A stretch of 7,616 bases of DNA, taken from positions 1 to 7,616 of the forward strand of contig JAFUCW010000002.1 in NCBI GenBank assembly GCA_017459485.1. Direction: 5' to 3'. Origin of the DNA: Eggerthellaceae bacterium (GTDB lineage Bacteria > Actinomycetota > Coriobacteriia > Coriobacteriales > Eggerthellaceae). The position numbers were made by a program, and so were the translations under genes. The notes under the pieces were generated by a model. That model was not told the DNA's origin. It did no database searches and saw nothing but the letters and a program-made list of their open reading frames with translations. Below are positions 1 to 6,532 of this stretch, piece by piece. Numbering within the stretch: the stretch's first letter is position 1; every line of letters begins with the position of its first letter.

Positions 1-487
1 ATTCAAGGGGGTTGCCCGCACAACATATGACCCATCCTTGGGGCAGGGAATGCATGCCGAACGTTTTGTATTGCAGGAACTGCAGAAGGGCTGGGGCCAA
101 GGTTTCGCTTACGCAATTGACCTCATCGAGGAAAAGAATTCCTTCATCCACGTCGCTTTCCTTACGTGCGCGATAGACCGCAGCCAGGATTTCCGACATG
201 GTGTAGTCGGATACCTGGTAGTCGTGCCCATCGAACTGCTCGGAAGTGATAAAAGGCAGACCCAGTGTGCTTTGCCGTGTATGGTGAGTAATCGAATAGG
301 CCACGAAGTTGATGCCCATTTCGTCTGCCACCTGGGCCACGACTGCCGTTTTGCCTACACCAGGAGGCCCAAACAGCACCAAGGGGCGCTGCATGCGTGG
401 CGGCACGCGAGGCAAACCGAGGTCATCGGTCGAAAGGTAGGCACGCACTGCATTGCTAATTTGCTTTTTTGCCTGTCCGATGTTCAT
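1..487 (-). CDS. MoxR-like AAA ATPase, 3' end beyond window
   Basis: About 162 N-terminal residues are visible and the C-terminus runs off the left edge. The translation shows a Walker A motif GPPGVGKT (about residues 40-47), a Walker B motif ILFLDE (117-122) followed by VN, and a sensor-1-like segment ending AGNP (about 157-160). Together these are typical of MoxR-type AAA ATPases, cytosolic chaperone-like enzymes that use ATP to remodel or activate partner proteins, often to insert metals or cofactors. The ATG at 487 is chosen because AGGAGA lies 9 nt upstream and the alternative ATG at 507 meets a stop after seven codons. The gene starts 16 nt after the stop of the VWA gene on the same strand, so the two are probably co-transcribed and act as a pair. 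The arginine finger and lid are outside the window. The family call is secure; the substrate is unknown. Confidence 0.9.
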   Translation of the reverse strand, partial: MNIGQAKKQISNAVRAYLSTDDLGLPRVPPRMQRPLVLFGPPGVGKTAVVAQVADEMGINFVAYSITHHTRQSTLGLPFITSEQFDGHDYQVSDYTMSEILAAVYRARKESDVDEGILFLDEVNCVSETLAPALLQFLQYKTFGMHSLPQGWVICCAGNPLE

Positions 488-503
488 GCGGATCGTTCTC
501 CTA

Positions 504-2153
504 TCATGCCTGCTGGAGTGCCCGAGCAAGCGCTTCGTCGCCCATGACCAGCTGCACTGCCCATGGCGGCACGGTTTCGGGACGATGGTCTTCGTCGTAG
601 AACACGAATGCGCAGGGGTAGCGCGGGGTCCACTCGGGGTAGGTGCCCCATCCATCGGTGAAGTACACCACGCCGCCCAGGTCCCAGAATGCGCCATCTG
701 CAACCAGTTGGTCGATGTAGGCAAATGCCGGACGGAAGTCTGTGCCGCCACCTCCACGCACCACAAGCTGGTCGCAGTAGCGCTCCAGGTCAGAAGAGCT
801 GGTTATCATGCTGTCGGAGCGCACTTCGGTGTCGCACTGGATAATACGCACATGTATATGGCTGAAAAAGGTTTCGCTTGCTCGCATAATGTCGAACGTG
901 GCCTGCACAAACGAGCGCAGCGCGTTGCCCTGCACGCTGCCTGACGTGTCAAGCACAATAACGAACTCACGTATGCGCTTCTCTTCGCGGTATTCGAGAG
1001 GCTCAATCAGCGGCATGTTGCCGTAACGTGCAAGACCGTAGGTGTAGAACACGTAGTCGAAGTCGGCATCGCTCGTGTGAAGCACTTCTCCGTGCGTGGC
1101 GAAACGCCGAAGGAATGCGGCGTAGTCCGCTTGGGATGCACTAACGGATTGCAAGTCCTCTCGAAATCCTGGAAGGCGTCCGCCCAGGCGCGAAAGGAGC
1201 GTCTCTAGGTTCACTGACAAACTGGCAGCTAGCGCCCTCCATTGCTCTTTTTCCTGTTCACGTACAGGGGTGTGTTCGACTCCAGTTATGTCGGCACCAC
1301 CTTGGTTGGGCGTGAAGCGCTGCACCGAATCCCGTGCTTCGGTGTCTGCGGGGTTGCGCCCAGGGAGTGTATTGCCTTCGGGAAGCGGCGGCATGCTCGT
1401 TGTGTCGGGCTCGCGCGTCTCGCCTGGACCATCCTTGATTCCGGCGTTGCGCAATGTGCTGTTATCTGCCTGCTGTCTCTGTTCGGGTCCGCCGGGCTGC
1501 TCCTGGCTGCCGCCTTGCGCGACGTCCACATTGTCAGATTCCCCCGAAGTGCGCCCAACGCCACCCTGATCGCTGCCGTCCGTGCTGCTTCCCGCCCCCG
1601 ATTGGCCGTTTCCGTCTTGGGTGGGTTTGTACCAAAGCCCGTGGTCATCCGAGTGCACCAGTGCCGCCCAGCTGTCGGCAGCGTTGGCCCACATGCCGCT
1701 CTTAAGGTTGCGGTAGATGCGCTCGGCGCTCGCACGTCCCCCCAGTTCACGCTGGATCGCGCTCATAACGCTTGCGATAGAGGCGCCCCTGCTTCCAGGA
1801 CGCGGGCCAAGCAGTTCGCTAACAGCGCGTTCACATACCAGGTCGCAGGCCAGGTCCCATGCGTTTTTGTCGATCGAGGCACCTACGTAGGGATGCAGGA
1901 AAAGGCAGTGCACCACGCTGTGCAAGAGGTCGTGGGAAGGGGGCAGGCTCGCTAACGTGAACGACGCTAACACCTGGTCGGGATCGTATGCCAGGAAATA
2001 CCCATCGGTAGCAAACGGCGTTTCAAGCTCCGCGCGCGTCACATTCAGCCGTCCCACGGCCCCGCCCAGGAAATAGTTCTCGGCAAGAACTGCCGCCTTC
2101 GCAAGGTCGACAACCTGGCGGGCAAGCGCATCTTTTCTTGCAGCTTTTGGCAT
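504..2153 (-). CDS. VWA-domain protein of the DUF2201 type, partner of the MoxR ATPase
   Basis: A 549-residue cytosolic protein with no signal peptide or membrane segment. The N-terminal domain (about 1-170) carries HSVVH followed by a third His (H78, H82, H87). It resembles the putative metallopeptidase-like domain of DUF2201 proteins, but no Glu follows the first His, so HExxH zinc protease activity is doubtful. Residues 175-300 are a Gly/Ser/Gln/Asp-rich, probably disordered linker. The C-terminal VWA domain (about 395-545) has an intact metal-ion adhesion site: DTSGS at 402-406, the Thr of GGGGTD at 471, and the Asp of FTDGW at 500. Such proteins usually present or recognise the client of a MoxR ATPase, and here that ATPase follows directly. 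The ATG at 2153 has AAAGG 7 nt upstream. Annotation as a VWA protein is firm; its cellular role is not known. Confidence 0.9.
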   Translation of the reverse strand: MPKAARKDALARQVVDLAKAAVLAENYFLGGAVGRLNVTRAELETPFATDGYFLAYDPDQVLASFTLASLPPSHDLLHSVVHCLFLHPYVGASIDKNAWDLACDLVCERAVSELLGPRPGSRGASIASVMSAIQRELGGRASAERIYRNLKSGMWANAADSWAALVHSDDHGLWYKPTQDGNGQSGAGSSTDGSDQGGVGRTSGESDNVDVAQGGSQEQPGGPEQRQQADNSTLRNAGIKDGPGETREPDTTSMPPLPEGNTLPGRNPADTEARDSVQRFTPNQGGADITGVEHTPVREQEKEQWRALAASLSVNLETLLSRLGGRLPGFREDLQSVSASQADYAAFLRRFATHGEVLHTSDADFDYVFYTYGLARYGNMPLIEPLEYREEKRIREFVIVLDTSGSVQGNALRSFVQATFDIMRASETFFSHIHVRIIQCDTEVRSDSMITSSSDLERYCDQLVVRGGGGTDFRPAFAYIDQLVADGAFWDLGGVVYFTDGWGTYPEWTPRYPCAFVFYDEDHRPETVPPWAVQLVMGDEALARALQQA

Positions 2154-2169
2154 GGGACGGGCCTTTACT

Positions 2170-2200
2170 TTGGCGTACGCGTTATGTACTCAAGTATAAT
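2170..2200 (+). promoter_or_regulatory. Possible divergent promoter with overlapping -10 boxes
   Basis: The 141-bp gap between the divergent VWA and PLP-enzyme genes holds a perfect plus-strand TATAAT at 2195-2200. It has only a weak -35 candidate, TTGGCG at 2170-2175, with a long 19-bp spacer. On the minus strand TATACT (complement of 2193-2198) overlaps it and could be the -10 of the VWA/MoxR unit; its nearest -35-like TTGATG is about 20 bp away. Overlapping -10 boxes would make the two transcription units compete for polymerase. This is inference from hexamers only. Confidence 0.3.
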
Positions 2201-2209
2201 CACGATTAG

Positions 2210-2276
2210 CCATCGGGGCATCAAGGAACTTGCCGATGGTCATTCCGAATTGTGTATTCGTGGCATGCGTGCCCCG
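2210..2276 (+). other. Leader of the PLP enzyme: two mutually exclusive stems
   Basis: CCATCGG (2210-2216) is complementary to CCGATGG (2233-2239), giving a 7-bp stem. CGGGGCA (2214-2220) is complementary to TGCCCCG (2270-2276), giving another 7-bp stem that reuses 2214-2216, so both cannot form fully at once. A small hairpin GGCA/TGCC (2262-2265, 2270-2273) competes with the second. If transcription starts near 2207 this leader could switch structure. No poly-U terminator follows. Confidence 0.25.
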
Positions 2277-2331
2277 ACATCTAAGGATTTGTCTATGCCA
2301 TTCGACTTTGACACTATGCTCGACCGTGTAG
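2236..2331 (+). promoter_or_regulatory. Candidate Cys-rich upstream ORF overlapping the PLP-enzyme start
   Basis: An ATG at 2236 has AAGGA 8 nt upstream (2223-2227), the same Shine-Dalgarno sequence and nearly the same spacing as the downstream gene. It opens 31 codons ending at TAG 2329-2331, in a different frame from the PLP enzyme, whose start at 2295 it overlaps. Five codons are Cys (positions 6, 11, 19, 21, 28), about 16 percent. Only the first two lie upstream of the main start; the others read through its coding sequence. Cys-rich leader peptides that sense cysteine supply are known from mycobacteria, and the downstream enzyme family acts on cysteine-type sulfur compounds, so a regulatory role is conceivable. 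Chance is also possible. Confidence 0.25.
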
Positions 2332-3497
2332 GGCGCGACGCCACGGCGGTGGACGCCTTGGGAAAGCTGGAGGGGTTCGCCCCCGACCCGCCTGCTGCAG
2401 GGGTGGAGCCCATTCCCATGTGGATCGCCGACATGAATTTCCCGACAGCGCCAAGCGTTATTCAGGCTATAACCGAACGCGCCCAGCATCCGGCGTTTGG
2501 CTACTTCAGGCCCAAGCAGGCTTATTACGACGCGATTTCTTGGTGGTGGGAAACGCGGCATGGTACCCCGGGGATAGCCAAAGAGCATATCGGGTACCAC
2601 AACGGGGTGCTTGGCGGCCTGGCGTCGGTGCTCTACGCGTTTACGGAACCGAACGAGCGTGTATTGGTGCATAGCCCCACCTACATTGGGTTCACTAACA
2701 CGGCTCGCCTCTGCAAACGCACGTTGGAGTCAAGCCCGCTTGTGCGAGACAGCGCAGGCGTGTGGCGCATGGATTTCGACGACATGGAACGGCGCATTGT
2801 CGAGCACGGCATTCGCGTGGCTATCTTCTGCTCACCGCACAACCCGTGCGGACGCGCATGGGAACGTGGCGAAATAGAACGCGCTGCAGAGCTGTTCGCG
2901 GCGCACAACGTGTTGGTAATCGCCGACGAGATCTGGGCGGACTTCGCGCTGCGCGACGCGCCGTTTATTCCCTACCACACCATAAGCGAAGCGGCACGGG
3001 TGGGCAGCATTACGCTTTCCGCGCCTTCGAAGACCTTCAACCTGGCGGGCCTGCAGGGCAGCTACAGCTTTACCTTCGAGGAGCAGCTGCGCACACGTCT
3101 TGCCCAACAAAGCGTTTCGTCGCACTACAACGACATCAACGTGCTTTCTATGCATGCGCTGCTCGGCGCCTACACGACTGAAGGTGCGGCATGGGTCGAC
3201 GAATTGCAAAAGGTGCTCGTGCGCAACGTGGATGCCCTGTGCGACTTCGTGGACGCCGCCGATGGACTGGAGGCGTATCGGCCCGAAGCCACCTACATGG
3301 TGTTCATCGACTGCACGCAGTGGTGCGCCACTCAGGGAGTTGCAATCGGCGACTTGGAGAAGCGCCTGTGGGATGCAGGCGTGGCCATTCAGGATGGCCG
3401 CATGTTCGGGGGCCCCTGCCATCTGCGCGCCAACGTCGCACTGCCGTATGCGAAGGTTCAAGAGGCGATCGAACGCATGGAGCGGATCTTTGCGTAG
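2295..3497 (+). CDS. MalY/PatB-family PLP enzyme (cystathionine beta-lyase / aminotransferase)
   Basis: A 400-residue fold-type I PLP enzyme of normal family length. Family hallmarks in order: an N-terminal FDFDTMLDRVG, PMWIADMNFP (about 41-50), an FCSPHNPCGR segment (178-187) with cofactor-contacting N183, ADEIW (210-214) whose D211 should pair with the pyridine nitrogen, SAPSKTFNLAGLQ (242-254) with Schiff-base K246, and R378 in HLRANVALP as the likely carboxylate-binding Arg. MalY/PatB proteins cleave C-S bonds of cystathionine or cysteine to release pyruvate, ammonia and a thiol, and some act as aminotransferases. Sequence alone does not settle which. The frame is open upstream to an ATG at 2184, but the ATG at 2295 is preferred: AAGGA lies 7 nt before it and the protein then begins as family members do. 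It stands alone, divergent from the VWA gene. Confidence 0.92.
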   Translation: MPFDFDTMLDRVGRDATAVDALGKLEGFAPDPPAAGVEPIPMWIADMNFPTAPSVIQAITERAQHPAFGYFRPKQAYYDAISWWWETRHGTPGIAKEHIGYHNGVLGGLASVLYAFTEPNERVLVHSPTYIGFTNTARLCKRTLESSPLVRDSAGVWRMDFDDMERRIVEHGIRVAIFCSPHNPCGRAWERGEIERAAELFAAHNVLVIADEIWADFALRDAPFIPYHTISEAARVGSITLSAPSKTFNLAGLQGSYSFTFEEQLRTRLAQQSVSSHYNDINVLSMHALLGAYTTEGAAWVDELQKVLVRNVDALCDFVDAADGLEAYRPEATYMVFIDCTQWCATQGVAIGDLEKRLWDAGVAIQDGRMFGGPCHLRANVALPYAKVQEAIERMERIFA

Positions 3498-3642
3498 GGA
3501 GCCCAAGCATGGTATATAAGTAACCCTCCGTAAATTAGTATTGCATAGTTGATTTCCCAATAGCTATCTGAATTACAAATGCATCAAGGTGAAAAGCGAG
3601 ATGACAATATTTACCTCTCAGCTGGACTTTTCTTTAAATAAT
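3498..3642. other. AT-rich intergenic spacer, no gene recognised
   Basis: The first part of the 390-nt gap after the PLP enzyme is markedly more AT-rich than the flanking genes. I find no convincing factor-independent terminator for the upstream gene and no ORF with a ribosome-binding site. A 20-codon frame from ATG 3579 lacks a Shine-Dalgarno sequence and is not called. Confidence 0.5.
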
Positions 3643-3677
3643 CGTGGTTAAAAAAAGTATTGACAAGATGAACCACG
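3643..3677. promoter_or_regulatory. Inverted repeat straddling the -35 box, candidate operator
   Basis: CGTGGTT at 3643-3649 and AACCACG at 3671-3677 are perfect 7-bp inverted arms, with centres 28 bp apart (just under three helical turns). The left arm ends 10 bp before the -35 hexamer and the right arm lies in the -35/-10 spacer. That geometry suits a dimeric transcription factor that would block, or remodel, the promoter of the methyltransferase operon. No regulator gene is present in the window. Confidence 0.4.
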
Positions 3678-3688
3678 TTCTCTAAGAT
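3660..3688 (+). promoter_or_regulatory. Near-consensus sigma-70-type promoter of the methyltransferase operon
   Basis: TTGACA (3660-3665) is a perfect -35 box. It is followed by a 17-bp spacer and TAAGAT (3683-3688), one mismatch from TATAAT. An A-tract (about 3650-3656) just upstream could act as an UP element. Transcription would start near 3694-3697, leaving a 5' leader of about 190 nt before the first gene. Confidence 0.75.
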
Positions 3689-3694
3689 ACGCAC

Positions 3695-3887
3695 GCTACG
3701 CAAGCCGTTTTCTGCTTTTAGGCTTGTGAGCACTATAGTCTTCTGCCACACCGGATTCGGTGCGAGGGTTAATCACAATCAAAATGTGCGAGGGGGCACG
3801 TTGCAGTGTCCTATGCGTATCGGCAGGCAGCGCTCATGGCGAGCTGTTGCACGGTAGGCTGCAGATACAGGAGATGATGACAGCATT
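3695..3887 (+). ncRNA. Long structured 5' leader of the methyltransferase operon, no known class recognised
   Basis: Visible inverted repeats, in order: CAAGCC (3701-3706) with GGCTTG (3721-3726); CACCG-GATT-CGGTG (3749-3762); a 7-bp stem 3783-3789 with 3796-3802 including one G-U; and a nested element 3817-3868 with GTATC/GATAC outermost, GCAGC/GCTGC inside, and GCTC/GAGC at 3832-3835/3841-3844. The nested element ends directly before the Shine-Dalgarno AGGAG (3869-3873). A cobalamin riboswitch would be a natural guess ahead of corrinoid genes, but I do not see its conserved B12-box core. The leader may be a regulatory RNA or simply an untranslated region with incidental pairing. Confidence 0.35.
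3760..3794 (+). repeat. Two copies of GTGCGAGGG, 26 bp apart
   Basis: GTGCGAGGG occurs at 3760-3768 and exactly again at 3786-3794. The first copy overlaps the 3' arm of the 3749-3762 hairpin. The second overlaps the 5' arm and loop of the 3783-3802 hairpin, so both place GAGGG in a comparable single-stranded or loop position. They could be paired protein sites on RNA or DNA. Confidence 0.5.
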
Positions 3888-4991
3888 ATGGCTAAAGACT
3901 CAATGACGCCCGCTGAAAGAGGGGCGGCAATCGCGAATGGGGAGCAAGCGGACCGGCTTCCCTGTAATCCAAACATTGCAAACGGTACCGCACGCGTGTA
4001 CGGATGCAAAATATCCGAATTCAATTCCGATCCACAAACAATAGCAAAGGCACAAATGGCCACCTACGAAAGGTTTGGCTCAGACAGCCTGCGCATTTTC
4101 ACCGACCTTTTCACCTGGGCAGAGGCCATGGGCGCGAAGGTGGTGGCACCCGAGGACAACACGGTAGACCTGGAAACGCCTGCCGTGCGCACAATAGAAG
4201 ACATCGACCGCCTCGAGCCCGCCGATCCCTATAAAGACGGCAGGCTTCCTGTGCATATCGAGTCGATGAAATACCTCAAAGAATACTCCGAAGGCATCAT
4301 GGGCTGTTCAGCCGGCGTGGTGGGGCCGTTCACGAATGCCTTCTTCCTTTATGGTGTCGACGATATCCTGAAGCTTTGCCACAAGAACAAGGAAGCCGTG
4401 CACAAACTGTGCCAGGTGTCGCTCGAAACATGCAAAGCGTATGCTGCGGCAGCCATGGACATCGGCCTTGGACCGACTATCTCCGAGCCGATGTCTTCGT
4501 GCACGGTGGTTAGCCCCAAAGTGTTCCGCGAGCTTTCGCTTCCCTATCTCAAACAGCTGGTCGACTTCATCCACGAGCGTGGGTTTAACCCGGTCATTCA
4601 CATTTGCGGTCAAACCGACCGTATTTGGAAAGACGTGGCAGACCTGGGAGTCGCCGGCTGGAGCATCGACAACGTGGCAAGCATCGAAGAGTGCAAAGCC
4701 ACCGTGGGCGACCAGTGCAAGATCATGGGCAACGTCGATCCAGGCAGCGTTATGTATGCCGGTACGCCACTTGACGTGCGCATTGGAACGCTCACCTCAA
4801 TCAAGGAAGGCTATGACAACCCGAAGGGCTACGTGTGCATGTCGGGGTGCAGCCTGCCTGTCGAAACGCCGTTCGAAAACATCGACACGATGATGGACAC
4901 GGTGCGCGAGGTCGGCTATCCGGTCGATCCCGAAAAAGTTGATTGGATGCTAGATGCCGCGCTGAAAGAGCGCGATGGGGAGGCGGACTAG
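3888..4991 (+). CDS. UroD-fold corrinoid-dependent methyltransferase (MtaA/CmuA type)
   Basis: A 367-residue cytosolic protein of the uroporphyrinogen decarboxylase-like methyltransferase family. The zinc motif is complete: HIC (H238, C240) and C321 in MSGCSLP, the His-x-Cys...Cys set that activates a thiol or other methyl acceptor/donor in MtaA, MtbA and relatives. True heme-pathway UroD enzymes lack this set. Related enzymes move methyl groups between a corrinoid protein and coenzyme M in methanogens, or from methylated substrates to the corrinoid in bacteria. Without methanogenesis genes here, the bacterial role is more likely. The corrinoid gene starts 2 nt after its stop, implying translational coupling and a shared complex. 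The start is uncertain: ATG 3888 has AGGAG 14 nt upstream, longer than usual, and ATG 3903 (MTPAER) also fits the family N-terminus. The methyl substrate cannot be read from sequence. Confidence 0.93.
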   Translation: MAKDSMTPAERGAAIANGEQADRLPCNPNIANGTARVYGCKISEFNSDPQTIAKAQMATYERFGSDSLRIFTDLFTWAEAMGAKVVAPEDNTVDLETPAVRTIEDIDRLEPADPYKDGRLPVHIESMKYLKEYSEGIMGCSAGVVGPFTNAFFLYGVDDILKLCHKNKEAVHKLCQVSLETCKAYAAAAMDIGLGPTISEPMSSCTVVSPKVFRELSLPYLKQLVDFIHERGFNPVIHICGQTDRIWKDVADLGVAGWSIDNVASIEECKATVGDQCKIMGNVDPGSVMYAGTPLDVRIGTLTSIKEGYDNPKGYVCMSGCSLPVETPFENIDTMMDTVREVGYPVDPEKVDWMLDAALKERDGEAD

Positions 4992-4993
4992 CA

Positions 4994-5647
4994 ATGGCAA
5001 ACAAAGAAGAGCTAATCGCAGAATTATCGGAGTGCGTCGTCGACCTGCGTGACGACGAGGTCGCAGACATTGCCCAAACCTACATCGACAGCGGCTACGA
5101 AGCATACGACGCCATGTTCTACGGGCTGGTGGACGGCATGAACAAGGCCGCACAGCTCTACGAAGAGGGAGAGTACTTCGTGCCCGAGTTGCTCATCTGC
5201 TCGGATGCGATGTACAACGGCCTTGACGTGCTTCGGCCGCACTTGAAGTCCGGCGACCTGCAGCGCAAGTGCAAGGTCGTGATTGGTGTGGTCGAGGGAG
5301 ACACGCACGATATTGGGAAAAACCTAGTCAAGATCATGATGGAAGCCGCTGGCTACGAGATGATTGACCTGGGCAGGGACGTGCCAGCCGAACAGTTCGT
5401 CACCGCTGTCAAGGAAAACGGCGCGGAAGCGGTGGGGCTTTCCACTCTCATGAGCACGTCAATGGAAAACATGGGCACGGTCGTGGAGCTGCTAGAGCAG
5501 GAAGGAATCCGCGATCAGGTAAAGGTGATAGTCGGCGGGGGGCCCCTTTCCCCTGGTTATGCGCGCAAGATTGGGGCGGATGGCTACTCGAACACGGCAG
5601 TGGAGGCTGTGGAGTTGCTCGACGACCTCATGGGTTATTCGGCATAG
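4994..5647 (+). CDS. Corrinoid (B12-binding) methyl-carrier protein
   Basis: A 217-residue protein of the MtaC/MtbC/MttC-like size and layout. A helical N-terminal cap domain (about 1-88, with YFVPELLICSDAMYNGL) is followed by a Rossmann-type cobalamin-binding domain. The signature is intact: GDTHDIGKNL with D103, H105 and G108, where H105 would coordinate cobalt from below. The usual downstream segments GLSTLMSTSM (148-157) and VIVGGGPLSPGYARKIGADGY (178-198) are present. It shuttles a methyl group on cob(I)alamin between methyltransferases. GGGGAGG ends 10 nt before the ATG at 4994 and overlaps the end of the upstream methyltransferase gene, typical of coupled translation. An in-frame upstream ATG at 4943 would lie wholly inside the methyltransferase gene and is rejected. 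Oxidised corrinoid proteins need an ATP-dependent reactivase, which is not encoded in the window. Confidence 0.95.
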   Translation: MANKEELIAELSECVVDLRDDEVADIAQTYIDSGYEAYDAMFYGLVDGMNKAAQLYEEGEYFVPELLICSDAMYNGLDVLRPHLKSGDLQRKCKVVIGVVEGDTHDIGKNLVKIMMEAAGYEMIDLGRDVPAEQFVTAVKENGAEAVGLSTLMSTSMENMGTVVELLEQEGIRDQVKVIVGGGPLSPGYARKIGADGYSNTAVEAVELLDDLMGYSA

Positions 5648-5663
5648 AGAACGGAGAAACGCA

Positions 5664-6527
5664 ATGCTTGATGTCGAGTTCAAAGACCTGAAGTTCGCCT
5701 ACGACGACGAGCCTGATAAGCTCGTTTTGGGCGGAGTTGACTATCAGGCGAAAAAGGGCGACTTCGTCTGCCTGCTCGGTCAGTCGGGCTGCGGCAAGTC
5801 GACGCTGCTGCGCTTGATTGCAGGCCTCGAGAAATCGAACCCCACCGAACTGCTCGTCGACGGACAGCCCGTGAAGGGCACGAGCCTCGACCGTACGATG
5901 GTGTTCCAGGACTACGGCCTGTTCCCCTGGATGACTGCGGGCGAAAACATCTGCATCGCTTTGAAGCAGAAGTATCGCGAATGGTCCGACGAGCAGCGCG
6001 AAGAGGTTGCCAAGACCTGGATGAATAATCTTGGCCTTGACGAAGACCTGTTTGACAAACTGCCGAACAACCTTTCTGGTGGCCAGCGCCAGCGTTTTGC
6101 AACGGCCCGCGCTTTCGCAATGGATGCTCCGCTCATGCTGATGGACGAGCCTTTTGGTGCGTTGGACGCTGTGACTAAGGCCCTGCTTCAGGACACGGTG
6201 CTTGATCTATGGCAGAAGGAAGAGGACCGAAAGACCATTTTCTTCGTTACGCACAGCGTCGACGAGGCGCTTCTGCTTGCCACCGACATTGTGGTTTTGG
6301 GACAGGCGCCTTCCAAGGTCATCCACACGCATCACTTCACCCCGGAAACAAAACCCACGCGTGACGCGCTGTTCACCGACCCTGCGGTTAACGAACTACG
6401 CAACACGCTGACCAAGATCATTGACGACGAAATCCAGGAGAAGGCACGCCGCCTGCAAGAGGAAAAGGCGAGCCGCCCTGTACAGGAGGCTCCGAAGGGG
6501 CTGTTCGGCCGCAAGAAGAGCCGCTAG
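5664..6527 (+). CDS. NitT/TauT-type ABC transporter ATP-binding subunit
   Basis: A 287-residue ABC ATPase with every catalytic motif in place: Walker A GQSGCGKST (39-47), Q-loop Q82 in MVFQDYGLFPWMT, signature LSGGQ (137-141), Walker B LMLMDEPFGALD (157-168) with E162, and H-loop H197 in FVTHSVDEA. The Q-loop DYGLFPWMT and DEPFGALD wording match the nitrate/sulfonate/taurine importer group. It would energise uptake at the inner face of the membrane with the lipoprotein encoded next. The C-terminus (about 250-287) is a charged, probably helical extension ending in a basic GLFGRKKSR tail, perhaps touching the membrane. The ATG at 5664 has GGAGA 6 nt upstream and lies 16 nt after the corrinoid gene, so co-transcription is likely. 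No permease gene is visible and it probably follows beyond the right edge. The transported compound is not shown by this subunit. Confidence 0.95.
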   Translation: MLDVEFKDLKFAYDDEPDKLVLGGVDYQAKKGDFVCLLGQSGCGKSTLLRLIAGLEKSNPTELLVDGQPVKGTSLDRTMVFQDYGLFPWMTAGENICIALKQKYREWSDEQREEVAKTWMNNLGLDEDLFDKLPNNLSGGQRQRFATARAFAMDAPLMLMDEPFGALDAVTKALLQDTVLDLWQKEEDRKTIFFVTHSVDEALLLATDIVVLGQAPSKVIHTHHFTPETKPTRDALFTDPAVNELRNTLTKIIDDEIQEKARRLQEEKASRPVQEAPKGLFGRKKSR

Positions 6528-6532
6528 TTTTG

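Noticed and set aside
1242..1955. Long plus-strand reading frame opposite the VWA gene
   Set aside because: It lies wholly antisense to a well-supported VWA protein, has no recognisable family features, and long opposite-strand frames are expected in GC-rich coding DNA.
2832..3560. Minus-strand 242-codon frame opposite the PLP enzyme
   Set aside because: It shadows a gene with all PLP-enzyme motifs, and no family is recognised in its translation.
3579..3641. 20-codon ORF in the AT-rich spacer
   Set aside because: No ribosome-binding site, very short, and no recognisable similarity.
3686..3821. GATACGCA (3686-3693) complementary to TGCGTATC (3814-3821)
   Set aside because: The left arm overlaps the -10 box and would not be transcribed from the called promoter. 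An 8-bp match over this span is not surprising by chance.
3695..3887. Cobalamin riboswitch ahead of the corrinoid operon
   Set aside because: Expected from context, but I could not find the conserved B12-box core or its flanking elements by eye. A covariance-model search would settle it.
3784..3906. 40-codon frame in the methyltransferase leader with three Cys, whose stop overlaps ATG 3903
   Set aside because: The ATGA overlap is suggestive of coupling, but there is no Shine-Dalgarno before ATG 3784 and the frame runs through apparent hairpins. A 13-codon Cys-rich frame at 3836-3877 is equally unsupported.
3888..4991. Heme-pathway uroporphyrinogen decarboxylase (HemE)
   Set aside because: The His-x-Cys...Cys zinc set and the adjacent corrinoid gene point to the methyltransferase branch of the fold.
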